Shown one piece after another: positions 15,607 to 23,021 of a stretch of 64,000 nucleotides of DNA. Below the pieces are notes generated by a model. It searched no databases, was not told where the DNA came from, and saw only the letters and a list, made by a program, of their open reading frames with translations. The position numbers and the translations under genes were made by a program. Numbering within the stretch: position 1 is the first letter of the stretch; each line of letters opens with the position of its first letter. This DNA comes from Streptomyces sp. NRRL F-2664 (GTDB taxonomy: Bacteria > Actinomycetota > Actinomycetes > Streptomycetales > Streptomycetaceae): contig NZ_JOFX01000007.1 of NCBI RefSeq assembly GCF_000719345.1, positions 147,075 through 211,074 on the forward strand, written 5' to 3'.

Positions 15607-17102
15607 CCGCGACGACGACCGGCACACCGACCGCCCGGACGGCACCGGCCGCTCCGCCCGGCCGGCCGGCCGCCGCCCCCACCCCCGCGCTGGCCGACGC
15701 GGCCGGCACGCTCACCGGGGCCGCGCTCACCCGCAGGGTGCTCGCCGCCGCGGGGGAGCTGCGCGGACGCGGCGTCGGCCCCGGCGACCGGGTCCTGGTC
15801 AAGGGCGACAACTCCGTCGACTACGTCGTCGCCCTGCTCGCCCTGATGCACCTGGACGCCTCGCTGGTGCCGGTGGACCACCGCCAGACGGCCGCGGACG
15901 GGCGGTTCGCCGCCCGCCGGGCACGGGCGCGCTGGCTGCTGACCCGTCCGGCGGACGCCGCCGACTTCCCCGGCGAGTGCGTGCTGGACTATCCCGGCCT
16001 CGGCGCCCGTTCCACCCCGGCCGACGGGGAGGGCGACGGCGGGGAGGTCGACCTCGCCGCGTGGTTCGCCCGCACCGACGCCGTGGTGCTGTGGTCCTCG
16101 GGGACGACCGGCCCGCCCAAGGGCATCGTGAAGTCCGGGCGCGCCCTCCACGACAACACCCGGCGCACCATTGCCGCCATGGGCTACCGCGCCGACGACG
16201 TGCTGGCCCCGCTGCTGCCCTTCTCCCACCAGTACGGGCTGTCCGTGGTGCTGCTGTGGTGGCTGGCCGGCTGCACCCTGGCCGTCACCCCCTACCAGCG
16301 GCTCGACGTGGCCCTCGCCCAGTCCGTGGAGCACGGCGTCACGGCCGTGGACGCGGCCCCGTCCACCTACCACTCCCTGCTCGGCGTGGTGCGCCGCCGC
16401 CCCGAGCTGCGTGCCGCGCTGCGCCGGGTACGCGTCTGGGGTGTTGGCGGCGCCCCGCTGCCCGCGCCCCTCGCGGAGGCCTTCCCGGCCGTTCTCGGCC
16501 GGCCCCTCCTCGACGGGTACGGACTCACCGAGCTCGGCAACGTCGCGCTGGCCACCCCGCAGGCGCCCACCGGCTGCGGCAGGCCGCTGCCCGGCGTGGA
16601 GGTACGCGTCGTCCGCCCGGACGGCGCACCGGCCGCCCCCGGCGAACTCGGCGGGATAGAGGTGCGCTCACCGGGGTTGATGGAGGGCCGCCTGCGCGAG
16701 GACGGCACGCTCGACCCCGTACCGCAGGGCTCCTGGTACCCGACGGCCGACCTCGGGCACTTCGACGCCGAGGGCCACCTGTACGTCGTCGGGCGCAACC
16801 AGGCCGTGCACCGCTCGGGCTTCACGCTGTACCCGGAGAGCCTGGAGCGCAAGGCCGAGGCCTGCGGCCGGCAGGTCAAGGCGCTGGCGGTGGAGGACCT
16901 GCGGCGCGGCTGCACCCTGCACTTCGTCGTGGCCGACCCCGACGGGGGCTCGCCGGCCCAGTGGCGCCGGCGGATGGCGCCGCACCTGGCGGAATACGAG
17001 CAGCCCAACGCCGTGCACGTCGTCGACCGCTTCCCGCTGAGCGCGAACGGCAAGACCGACACGGCGGCCCTGCGGAGGATGATCGGCGTGGCGGCCGCCT
17101 GA
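15603..17102 (+). CDS. AMP-dependent acyl-CoA/acyl-ACP ligase
   Basis: 499-residue ANL-superfamily adenylating enzyme. The ATP loop is SSGTTGPPKGIVKSG; A5-type DGYGLTELG is present, and the C-terminal catalytic Lys lies in LSANGKTD. The N-terminus (about 35 residues) is Thr/Ala/Pro-rich and may not be folded. It activates a carboxylic acid as acyl-AMP and transfers it to CoA or directly to the ACP. It is the last gene of the KS1-LanKC unit and ends 116 nt before a strong hairpin. Candidate substrates are the starter acid or a free fatty acid. Confidence 0.88.
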   Translation: MTATTTGTPTARTAPAAPPGRPAAAPTPALADAAGTLTGAALTRRVLAAAGELRGRGVGPGDRVLVKGDNSVDYVVALLALMHLDASLVPVDHRQTAADGRFAARRARARWLLTRPADAADFPGECVLDYPGLGARSTPADGEGDGGEVDLAAWFARTDAVVLWSSGTTGPPKGIVKSGRALHDNTRRTIAAMGYRADDVLAPLLPFSHQYGLSVVLLWWLAGCTLAVTPYQRLDVALAQSVEHGVTAVDAAPSTYHSLLGVVRRRPELRAALRRVRVWGVGGAPLPAPLAEAFPAVLGRPLLDGYGLTELGNVALATPQAPTGCGRPLPGVEVRVVRPDGAPAAPGELGGIEVRSPGLMEGRLREDGTLDPVPQGSWYPTADLGHFDAEGHLYVVGRNQAVHRSGFTLYPESLERKAEACGRQVKALAVEDLRRGCTLHFVVADPDGGSPAQWRRRMAPHLAEYEQPNAVHVVDRFPLSANGKTDTAALRRMIGVAAA

Positions 17103-17217
17103 CCGGCCCCCCACTGCGGGCCCGGGTGGCCGGGTCGGCCGCCGGCCGCAGCGCCCGCCCGTCCCGGCCGGACACATCCCGGCCGCCCGCATCCCGTTCG
17201 GCCGCCTCCCCGGTGCC

Positions 17218-17252
17218 GGTCGCTCCGCCCGGCCCCCGCGGGCGGAGCGACC
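17218..17252. terminator. Bidirectional terminator between ligase and KS2
   Basis: Perfect 13-bp inverted repeat (17218-17230 with 17240-17252), 9-nt loop, placed 6 nt beyond the KS2 stop and between two convergent operons. Confidence 0.75.
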
Positions 17253-17258
17253 CGTCCT

Positions 17259-18440
17259 TCACCGCCGCAGCAGGACCAGCGAGGCATTGTTGCCCCCGAA
17301 GCCGAAGCTGTTCACGGCGGCCGTCCGCGCACCGGCGACCTCCATCGGCACCGTGGGCAGCACCACCCGGTCGGTCGGCTCCGGAACGGTGAGGCCGGCC
17401 GTGGGCGCGACCACGCCGCCGCGCAGCGTCCCGGCGGCCGCGGCGATCGCCGGTACCCCGGAGATGTGCAGCAGGTGGCCGATGGCGCCCTTGTGGGAGC
17501 TGACGGGCAGGGCGCGGGCGCCGCAGTCCGCGGCGACGGCCTCGACGGCGGCCAGTTCCGCCGCGTCCCCCTGACCGGTCCCGGTCGCGTGCGCGTGGAC
17601 GTGGTCCAGCCCGTCCACCGAGGCGTCGTCGAGGGCGGCGCGCATGCAGGCCGCGATCCGCCCGGTGTCGGACGCTGCGGACTTGGCGCCGGCCACCCGG
17701 CAGGCCGCGCCGGCGACCACGAGGTCGGCCGCCGCCCCCCGCGCGCGGGCCTGCGCCGCGCCCTCCAGGACGACGGCGCCACCGCCCTCGCCGAGGGAGA
17801 TGCCCGCCCGGTCCACGTCGAAGGGCCGGGCGGCGGTGCGGCCGACGGCCCGGACGACGTCCATGCTGGCGTACTCGTACCGGTTGAGCACCGACGAGCC
17901 GACCACGACGGCCACGGGCGCGGCGCCCGAGCGCAGCAGCTCGCGGGCGTATCCGACGGCGAAGACGGCGGAGGCGCAGGCGTGCGAGAGGTGCGCGGGC
18001 TGCCGGCCGGGGCCTGCGAGGACCCCGGAGAGGACCTCCTCCGGGTCCGGGCCCAGGAACTCCCGTTCGTCGACGGCCCGCCGACCGTGCCACCCGTCAT
18101 CCGGCGGGGGGAGGGGCGCCTGGCCGACGAGGAGCACGGCGGCGCCGTCCGGGAGCCGGGCGAGGCCGGCCGCGTGCAGCGCCTCGCGGAGCGCGGTTCG
18201 CGCGTAGGCGCTCTTGCGGGGGCCCTCCTCCGGCCCCGGTCCCGGCCGCGTCGTCGCGCCTCCCGCCCCCGGCCCCTGCTCGGGGACCTCGCCGACCGGT
18301 TCGCCCCGGTAGGGCGGTGAGGTGAAGCGGCGGGCGGCCGCGAGGGCGGAGCGTCCGCCGAGCAGGCCCCGCCAGTACGGCTCCACGCCCTGGCCGAAGG
18401 GGGTGACGAGGCCGAGGCCGCTGATGACGATGTCGCTCAC
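17259..18440 (-). CDS. Beta-ketoacyl synthase (KS2)
   Basis: 393 residues from GTG 18440. All condensing-enzyme residues are present: Cys155 in SHACASAVF, His284 in HAHATGTGQGD and His322 in SHKGAIGHLL, with a C-terminal NSFGFGGNNAS. It is therefore a competent KS rather than a chain-length factor, which would lack the Cys. The sequence around residues 55-75 is a Gly/Pro-rich insertion. It overlaps the upstream hypothetical gene by 4 nt (18437-18440). Its distance from KS1 in sequence suggests a different chain length or a priming step. Confidence 0.88.
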   Translation of the reverse strand: MSDIVISGLGLVTPFGQGVEPYWRGLLGGRSALAAARRFTSPPYRGEPVGEVPEQGPGAGGATTRPGPGPEEGPRKSAYARTALREALHAAGLARLPDGAAVLLVGQAPLPPPDDGWHGRRAVDEREFLGPDPEEVLSGVLAGPGRQPAHLSHACASAVFAVGYARELLRSGAAPVAVVVGSSVLNRYEYASMDVVRAVGRTAARPFDVDRAGISLGEGGGAVVLEGAAQARARGAAADLVVAGAACRVAGAKSAASDTGRIAACMRAALDDASVDGLDHVHAHATGTGQGDAAELAAVEAVAADCGARALPVSSHKGAIGHLLHISGVPAIAAAAGTLRGGVVAPTAGLTVPEPTDRVVLPTVPMEVAGARTAAVNSFGFGGNNASLVLLRR

Positions 18441-19003
18441 AGGCCGGACGCCTTCCATGCGGTGGCGAGGGCGAGGTGGTCCGCGTCGCGCGGGTCCTCG
18501 CCGGGGACCACGATCAGGTCCAGTACGACGGCGGCCGGGCGCCCGACGCCGACAGCAGGGGTGAACTCCGCGCCCGGCAGCGGTGGTTGCGCCAGCAGGT
18601 AGCAGTCCCCGCGATGCTCGGCGGCGGTCAGCCAGGTGCGCACCAGCTCGGAGGCCTCCATCCCGACGGAGTCCGAGGGCCGCAGCCGGCGGGCGGGGTC
18701 GTGGCAGCGGGCGACGAAGCGCCGGGCTGCCCAGGTGCCGTAGTCGTGGCACAGGACGTACAGCGCGGCCGTCGCGCGCAGGTCCGGCGGCAGCGAGCCG
18801 AAGGCGGCTGCGAGGGCTGCGGAGGCCGCGTCCTGGGGCTTGCGGTGCACGGACGGCGCGGAAGCCGATGCCGCTGCCGTTTCCGCTCCTGCTTCCGCTT
18901 CCACCGCCGTCGGCCACGGGAAGGCGGCCACCCGCGCCCCGTCGGTGCCGGCCAGCGCCCGGTGCCACCGCACGGCGGCGGGCCCCCTGGTTCCTGTCGT
19001 CAT
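18437..19003 (-). CDS. Hypothetical protein coupled to KS2
   Basis: 188 residues from ATG 19003, which follows GAGGGG; an alternative ATG at 19027 lacks an RBS. No family recognised with confidence. There is an Ala-rich linker near residues 35-55 and a central helical region with RATAALYVLCHDYGTW and EASELVRTWL. No signal peptide or membrane helix is apparent. The stop/start overlap with the KS2 gene implies a shared task, for example as a thiolase-fold or hot-dog accessory subunit, but no motif supports a particular fold. It may be cluster-specific. Confidence 0.6.
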   Translation of the reverse strand: MTTGTRGPAAVRWHRALAGTDGARVAAFPWPTAVEAEAGAETAAASASAPSVHRKPQDAASAALAAAFGSLPPDLRATAALYVLCHDYGTWAARRFVARCHDPARRLRPSDSVGMEASELVRTWLTAAEHRGDCYLLAQPPLPGAEFTPAVGVGRPAAVVLDLIVVPGEDPRDADHLALATAWKASGL

Positions 19004-19086
19004 CCCCACCCCTCTACCGAAAGTCATGATCTGTCGAATATGCTCAGTCGGCAGTCAAGTTTTGTCAACGAATGGAAAGGGGAGTC
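19004..19086. promoter_or_regulatory. Divergent promoter region with phased heptamers
   Basis: On the minus strand, TTGACAA (19062-19068) and TTGACTG (19052-19058) are exactly 10 bp apart, followed by CCGACTG (19045-19051). The 17-mer spanning the first two matches the 1104-1120 element at 13 positions. The region lies between the KS2 unit and the glycosyltransferase unit. Confidence 0.45.
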
Positions 19087-20277
19087 ATGCCGCTTCACGT
19101 CGGGTTCGTGGGGATCGCATGGCACGGCCATGTGAACCCCACCCTCGGCCTCGTGGAAGAGCTGGTGCGCCGCGGTCACCGGGTCTCCTACGCAGTGACC
19201 GAGGCGTTCGCCGAGACCGTACGGGCCGTCGGCGCGGAGCCCGTCGTCTACCGCAACCCCGTCGACGACGCCCTCACCGACGACGGCCTGGACATCTCGC
19301 CGACGGACTTCCTGCGGGAGGCCGAGGCCGCCCTGCCCGTGCTGGCCGAAGCCTGGGCCGAGGACCGGCCCGACCTCATCGCCTACGACGGGATCGCCTG
19401 GGCCGGCCGCGTGCTCGCCGCCCGGTGGCACCTCCCGGCCGCCGAGATGTGGCCCTCCTTCGTGTCCAACGAGCACTTCTCCCTGGAGGCGGAGTTCCTC
19501 GCGGACCAGCCGCTGCACCCCGGGGTCCTGCGGTTCGTCCGGGAACTGACCCGGTTCCTCACCGCGCACGGCCTGCCCGCGACCTCCGCCGCCGACTTCC
19601 TCGGCCACACCGAGCCGCTGCGCCTGGTCTTCCTGCCGCGGTCCTTCCAGTACCGCGGGGAGACCTTCGACGACCGCTTCGCCTTCGTCGGCCCCTGCGC
19701 CGGCGAGCGCGGCTTCCAGGGCGGTTGGAGCCCCGCCGCCGACCACCGGCCGGTGCTGCTGATCGCCCTGGGCACCGCCTGCTACGACTGGCCCGACTTC
19801 TTCCGCATGTGCGCCGAAGCGGTCGCCGACCTGCCCTGGCAGGTGGTCATGGCCTACGGCCCCGGGCTCGACCCCGCCGACTTCGGCCCGCTGCCCGACC
19901 ACGTCGACGCCCGGCCGCACTTCCCCCAACTCGCCGTCCTGCGCCACGCCGACGCCTTCGTCACGCACGGCGGCATGGGCAGCACCATGGAGGCCCTCCT
20001 CCACGGGACCCCGATGGTGGCCGTCCCGCAGACCCACGAACAGACCGCCGTCGCCGAGCGCATCGACCGGTTGGGCCTCGGAGTACGCCTCGACCGCGAC
20101 CGGCTGACCGCGCAGACCCTGCGCGAAGCCCTCCTACGGGTCATGGGCGACCCCGGCATCCGCGCCAACGCCGCCCGCATGCGCACCGAACTGCGCTCCG
20201 CCGGAGCCGCTCCCGAGGCCGCCGACCGGCTGGAACGCCTGGCCGCGTCGGCCGCCCCCGCCGCGGCACACACCTGA
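19087..20277 (+). CDS. GT1 glycosyltransferase, macrolide glycosyltransferase (MGT) type
   Basis: 396 residues from ATG 19087, preceded by AAGGGGAG; the in-frame ATG at 19072 is less likely. The N-terminus GFVGIAWHGHVNPTLGL carries the acceptor-activating His of GT-B family 1 enzymes. The C-terminal donor-binding signature is present (HGGMGSTMEALLHGTPMVAVP, about 295-315). MGT enzymes transfer a sugar from a UDP- or dTDP-sugar to hydroxyls of natural products, often for resistance. No sugar-nucleotide biosynthesis genes are in view, so a common donor (UDP-glucose or UDP-GlcNAc) is likely. First gene of the 19087-22414 unit. Confidence 0.9.
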   Translation: MPLHVGFVGIAWHGHVNPTLGLVEELVRRGHRVSYAVTEAFAETVRAVGAEPVVYRNPVDDALTDDGLDISPTDFLREAEAALPVLAEAWAEDRPDLIAYDGIAWAGRVLAARWHLPAAEMWPSFVSNEHFSLEAEFLADQPLHPGVLRFVRELTRFLTAHGLPATSAADFLGHTEPLRLVFLPRSFQYRGETFDDRFAFVGPCAGERGFQGGWSPAADHRPVLLIALGTACYDWPDFFRMCAEAVADLPWQVVMAYGPGLDPADFGPLPDHVDARPHFPQLAVLRHADAFVTHGGMGSTMEALLHGTPMVAVPQTHEQTAVAERIDRLGLGVRLDRDRLTAQTLREALLRVMGDPGIRANAARMRTELRSAGAAPEAADRLERLAASAAPAAAHT

Positions 20278-20322
20278 CCGCCACCCCTCCACCCATCCAG
20301 AACCTTCATTCAGGGAGTCGCC

Positions 20323-21045
20323 ATGCAGGGCAAGCTCGTCAGGCTCGAACGGCCCAGGGACGAGGACTACGAGCTGATGGCCCGGTGGTTCGGGCCCGAC
20401 GCCCCCGCCGCCGTAATGGCCGCCACCGACGGGGACGTCGTCACCGCCGAGGAGTTCCGCCGACTCGACCAGAGCGGCGGCCTGCGCCAGTTCGCCGTCC
20501 GCGACGCCGAGGACCGCACCGTCGGAGCCGTGCACTTCAAGGCCCAGGGGCCGGTCGGCGGCTACGTCCTCGGCGGCGCCATCGGCGACCGCGAACTGTG
20601 GCGCCGAGGCCTGGGCGCCGAGGCCTTCGACCTCCTCATCGACCACCTCTTCCACGCCCGCAACGCCCACCGCGTGCAGTTCACCACGGCGCTCTACAAC
20701 AAGAACGTGCTCCGGCTGGTGACCGGCGTGGGCTTCACCCTGGAGGGCATCCTGCGCGAGTACTTCTACCTCGACGGCCGCCACCACGACGGCGCGGTGT
20801 GGGGCTTGCTGCGCCACGAGTACTACGCGGCCGTCGAGGAGCTCAAGCGCACCGACCCGACCTTCGTCCTGCCGGACGCCGTACCCGAGGCCGACAAGGC
20901 CCAGGCCCGCCGGCTTCTCGCCGAGTACATCGCCGGACCCTTCGGCAAGACCTCGACGGGACTCCTGCTCGACGCCGCCGGTGTGACGGCAGGCGCCGCC
21001 GCCGGGGACGGCGGCCTCGACCGTACGCACGAGGACCAGCGGTGA
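20323..21045 (+). CDS. GNAT-family N-acyltransferase
   Basis: 240 residues. The N-terminal 175 form a RimJ/RimL-like GNAT fold with acyl-CoA-binding segment around RRGLGAEAFDLLI and the C-terminal YNKNVLRLVTGVGF element. Residues 175-240 are an extra tail with no known motif. AGGGAG precedes the ATG. In goadvionin biosynthesis a GNAT enzyme joins the long acyl chain to the lanthipeptide N-terminus, and this gene is the best candidate here for the same step. Alternatives are N-acetylation of an amino sugar or self-resistance acetylation. The stop overlaps the PIG-L gene (GTGA). Confidence 0.82.
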   Translation: MQGKLVRLERPRDEDYELMARWFGPDAPAAVMAATDGDVVTAEEFRRLDQSGGLRQFAVRDAEDRTVGAVHFKAQGPVGGYVLGGAIGDRELWRRGLGAEAFDLLIDHLFHARNAHRVQFTTALYNKNVLRLVTGVGFTLEGILREYFYLDGRHHDGAVWGLLRHEYYAAVEELKRTDPTFVLPDAVPEADKAQARRLLAEYIAGPFGKTSTGLLLDAAGVTAGAAAGDGGLDRTHEDQR

Positions 21046-21806
21046 CCTCGCCGCGCTGGCGCACGGTGGTCCTCTCCCCGCACTTCGACGACGCGGCCCT
21101 GTCCGTCGCCGGCCTGCTGGGCCGGCTGGACGGCCCCGCCGCCGTGGTCACCGTCCACGGCGGCGCCCCGCCCGCAGGCGCCCCCGCCTCCTGGTGGGAC
21201 GCCGGCTGCGGCTTCGCCACGGCCGGGGAGGCCCACCGGGTACGCCTGGAGGAGGACGCGCGGGCCTGCGCCCTCATGGGCGCGGACCAGCTCGCCCTGC
21301 CCAATGCCGACAGTCCGTACCGCGACGGCGGAGCCCCCCTCGCCGGACTGGACGAACTCCTGCGGGAGCTGCACCCCGACACCCGGGTCCTGGTGCCGCT
21401 CGGAACCAACCAGCCGGACCACGCGGCCGTCCGCGACCAGGCGCTCGCCGCACTCGCCGACCCGGCGGGCCCCCGGCCGTACGTCTACGCGGACCTGCCC
21501 TACACGGGCGCCGTGCGCCGGTGGGGCACGGACGCCGCGGTCGAACGCCTGACCGTCGACCCCGCGTACGGGGGCGCGTTGCGCGAGACCGCCGCCCGCC
21601 ACCGGATGCGGGTGGCCTACGACGTCCGCCTCGACGACGCCGAATGGGCCGCCAAGCGCGCCGCCATCGTCTGCCACGGCTCGCAACTCGCCGCAGTGGC
21701 CGTCGGCCACGGCCCGTTCCTGCGCAGGCCCGGCCCCCTCCAGGCCGAACTCGTCTGGGAGCTGGAGCACTCCGCCGACACCCCCGCACACACCCCGGAG
21801 CCCTGA
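21042..21806 (+). CDS. PIG-L family N-deacetylase
   Basis: 254 residues from GTG 21042. The zinc/catalytic motif is SPHFDDAAL (His14, Asp16, Asp17), a variant of the usual AHPDDE, and the second His comes from NQPDHAAV. The family removes N-acetyl groups from GlcNAc-containing substrates. Next to a glycosyltransferase and a NodS-like methyltransferase, deacetylation of an attached GlcNAc is a reasonable hypothesis. Start and stop are both overlapped by neighbours, so the GNAT, PIG-L and methyltransferase genes are tightly coupled. Confidence 0.85.
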   Translation: MTSPRWRTVVLSPHFDDAALSVAGLLGRLDGPAAVVTVHGGAPPAGAPASWWDAGCGFATAGEAHRVRLEEDARACALMGADQLALPNADSPYRDGGAPLAGLDELLRELHPDTRVLVPLGTNQPDHAAVRDQALAALADPAGPRPYVYADLPYTGAVRRWGTDAAVERLTVDPAYGGALRETAARHRMRVAYDVRLDDAEWAAKRAAIVCHGSQLAAVAVGHGPFLRRPGPLQAELVWELEHSADTPAHTPEP

Positions 21807-22414
21807 TGTCCGCCACCCGCCGCACCTCGGTGTCCACCGCGCACTTCGACCGGGCCTACCGCTCCCGGACCGACCCCTGGGGCACCCTCCACAAGCCCTA
21901 CGAGCAGGAGAAGTTCGCCGACACCGCGTCCCTGCTGCCCGCCGGGCGGCGCTTCGGCTCCGCACTGGAGATCGGCTGCGGCGCGGGCGCCCTGACCCGG
22001 CTCCTCGCCCCGCACTGCGAGGAGCTGCTCGCCACCGACTGCTCCGCCGCCGCCGTCGAACAGGCCCGCGCCACCTGCGCGGACCTGGAGGGCGTCTCCT
22101 TCGCGACGCTGCGGGTGCCCGAGGACCTGTCCGACGGACAGGCGGACCTCGACCTCGTCGTCATGTCCGAGGTGGGCTACTACCTGTCGGACGCGGACCT
22201 GCACCTCGCCGCCCGGCGGATCCGCGCCCGGCTGCGGCCCGGCGGCCACCTGCTGCTCGCGCACTGGGTGCACGAGGGGCCCGGGGACGTCATGACCGGC
22301 CGCGGGGTCCACGAGGCGTTCCGTGCCGTTCCGGGGACGGTCCAGGTCGACGGCAGGGACGTGAGCCGCTACGGCGAGACCTACCGGCTGGACCTGCTCC
22401 GGCGCGCACCGTAG
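21806..22414 (+). CDS. SAM-dependent methyltransferase, NodS-like
   Basis: 202 residues. The N-terminal block HFDRAYRSRTDPWGTLHKPY and YEQEKF are characteristic of NodS-type N-methyltransferases. The SAM-binding motif I is ALEIGCGAG (about 52-60), and acidic motif II follows (LLATDCS). NodS methylates the free amine of deacetylated chitooligosaccharide, so a primary amine (sugar, or an omega-amine released by the ureohydrolase) is the expected acceptor. Its ATG shares one base with the PIG-L stop. It is the last gene of the cluster on this side. Confidence 0.85.
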   Translation: MSATRRTSVSTAHFDRAYRSRTDPWGTLHKPYEQEKFADTASLLPAGRRFGSALEIGCGAGALTRLLAPHCEELLATDCSAAAVEQARATCADLEGVSFATLRVPEDLSDGQADLDLVVMSEVGYYLSDADLHLAARRIRARLRPGGHLLLAHWVHEGPGDVMTGRGVHEAFRAVPGTVQVDGRDVSRYGETYRLDLLRRAP

Positions 22415-22450
22415 GCCTGGAGGAACCGCAATCCCACCGCCGCCGACGTC

Positions 22451-22479
22451 TTGTCCACGGAGCTACCCGTTAGTAGCCT
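22451..22479 (+). promoter_or_regulatory. Candidate SigHrdB-type promoter for the 22521 gene
   Basis: TTGTCC (22451-22456), 17-nt spacer, TAGCCT (22474-22479), 41 nt before the ATG. A 9-bp inverted repeat (22415-22423 with 22477-22485) overlaps the -10. Confidence 0.4.
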
Positions 22480-22520
22480 CCAGGCGTCGAACAGGCTTGT
22501 GACACGTGGGGGGTGGGCGC

Positions 22521-23021
22521 ATGGTGCTGCGAAGACTCGTGGCCGGACTGGCCGCGATCGTGCTGGTCGCGGAAGCCGCCGTGCTCGTGCTCGTCCACAT
22601 CGTGCTGGGCCGCACCACGGCCAACCAGTCGATGTCCATCGCGGGCAGCGACCCGGAGGTCATGTCCAAAGCCACCTACGCCATGGGCGCGGGCATGGGA
22701 GCCTTCCTGCTGCTGTGCGCCGTGCTGGCCGCCGCCACCGCGCTGCGCGACCGCTCCCCGGGCCGCTTCGCCCGCGTCGTGCTCATCAGCGCCGCCGTCA
22801 CCCACGCGGTGCTCGGCATGCTCGCCGTCGGACTGGTCGGCTGGGCAGCCTTCGTGACCCTGATGCTGATCCTGTGCCTGCTCGTCCTGATCCTGACCCT
22901 GTACCCCGCCGCCCGGCAGGACGGCGAGAGGGCGGAGCGCCGCGAGGGCGACGGCGGCGGCCCGCCCGGGCACGCCGGTGGTCCGCCGCCGCCCGGGGAG
23001 CTCAAGCCCACAGGTCCGTGA
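22521..23021 (+). CDS. Four-TM membrane protein, unknown function
   Basis: 166 residues with about four hydrophobic segments (near 5-27, 52-75, 85-105 and 107-125), then a hydrophilic Gly/Pro/Glu-rich C-terminus. No recognised domain. ATG 22521 follows a G-rich stretch that can serve as RBS. Its last 20 nt overlap the convergent maf gene. It lies outside the biosynthetic unit and is probably the first core-genome gene right of the cluster. Confidence 0.7.
   Translation: MVLRRLVAGLAAIVLVAEAAVLVLVHIVLGRTTANQSMSIAGSDPEVMSKATYAMGAGMGAFLLLCAVLAAATALRDRSPGRFARVVLISAAVTHAVLGMLAVGLVGWAAFVTLMLILCLLVLILTLYPAARQDGERAERREGDGGGPPGHAGGPPPPGELKPTGP

Noticed and set aside
17259..18440. KS2 as a chain-length factor
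   Set aside because: It retains the active-site Cys and both His residues, so it should be catalytically active.
1..22414. Calling the cluster the goadvionin or microvionin cluster itself
   Set aside because: Gene content differs (no modular PKS, no LanD seen, extra ureohydrolase, TPP and sugar-type genes); only the general hybrid logic is shared.
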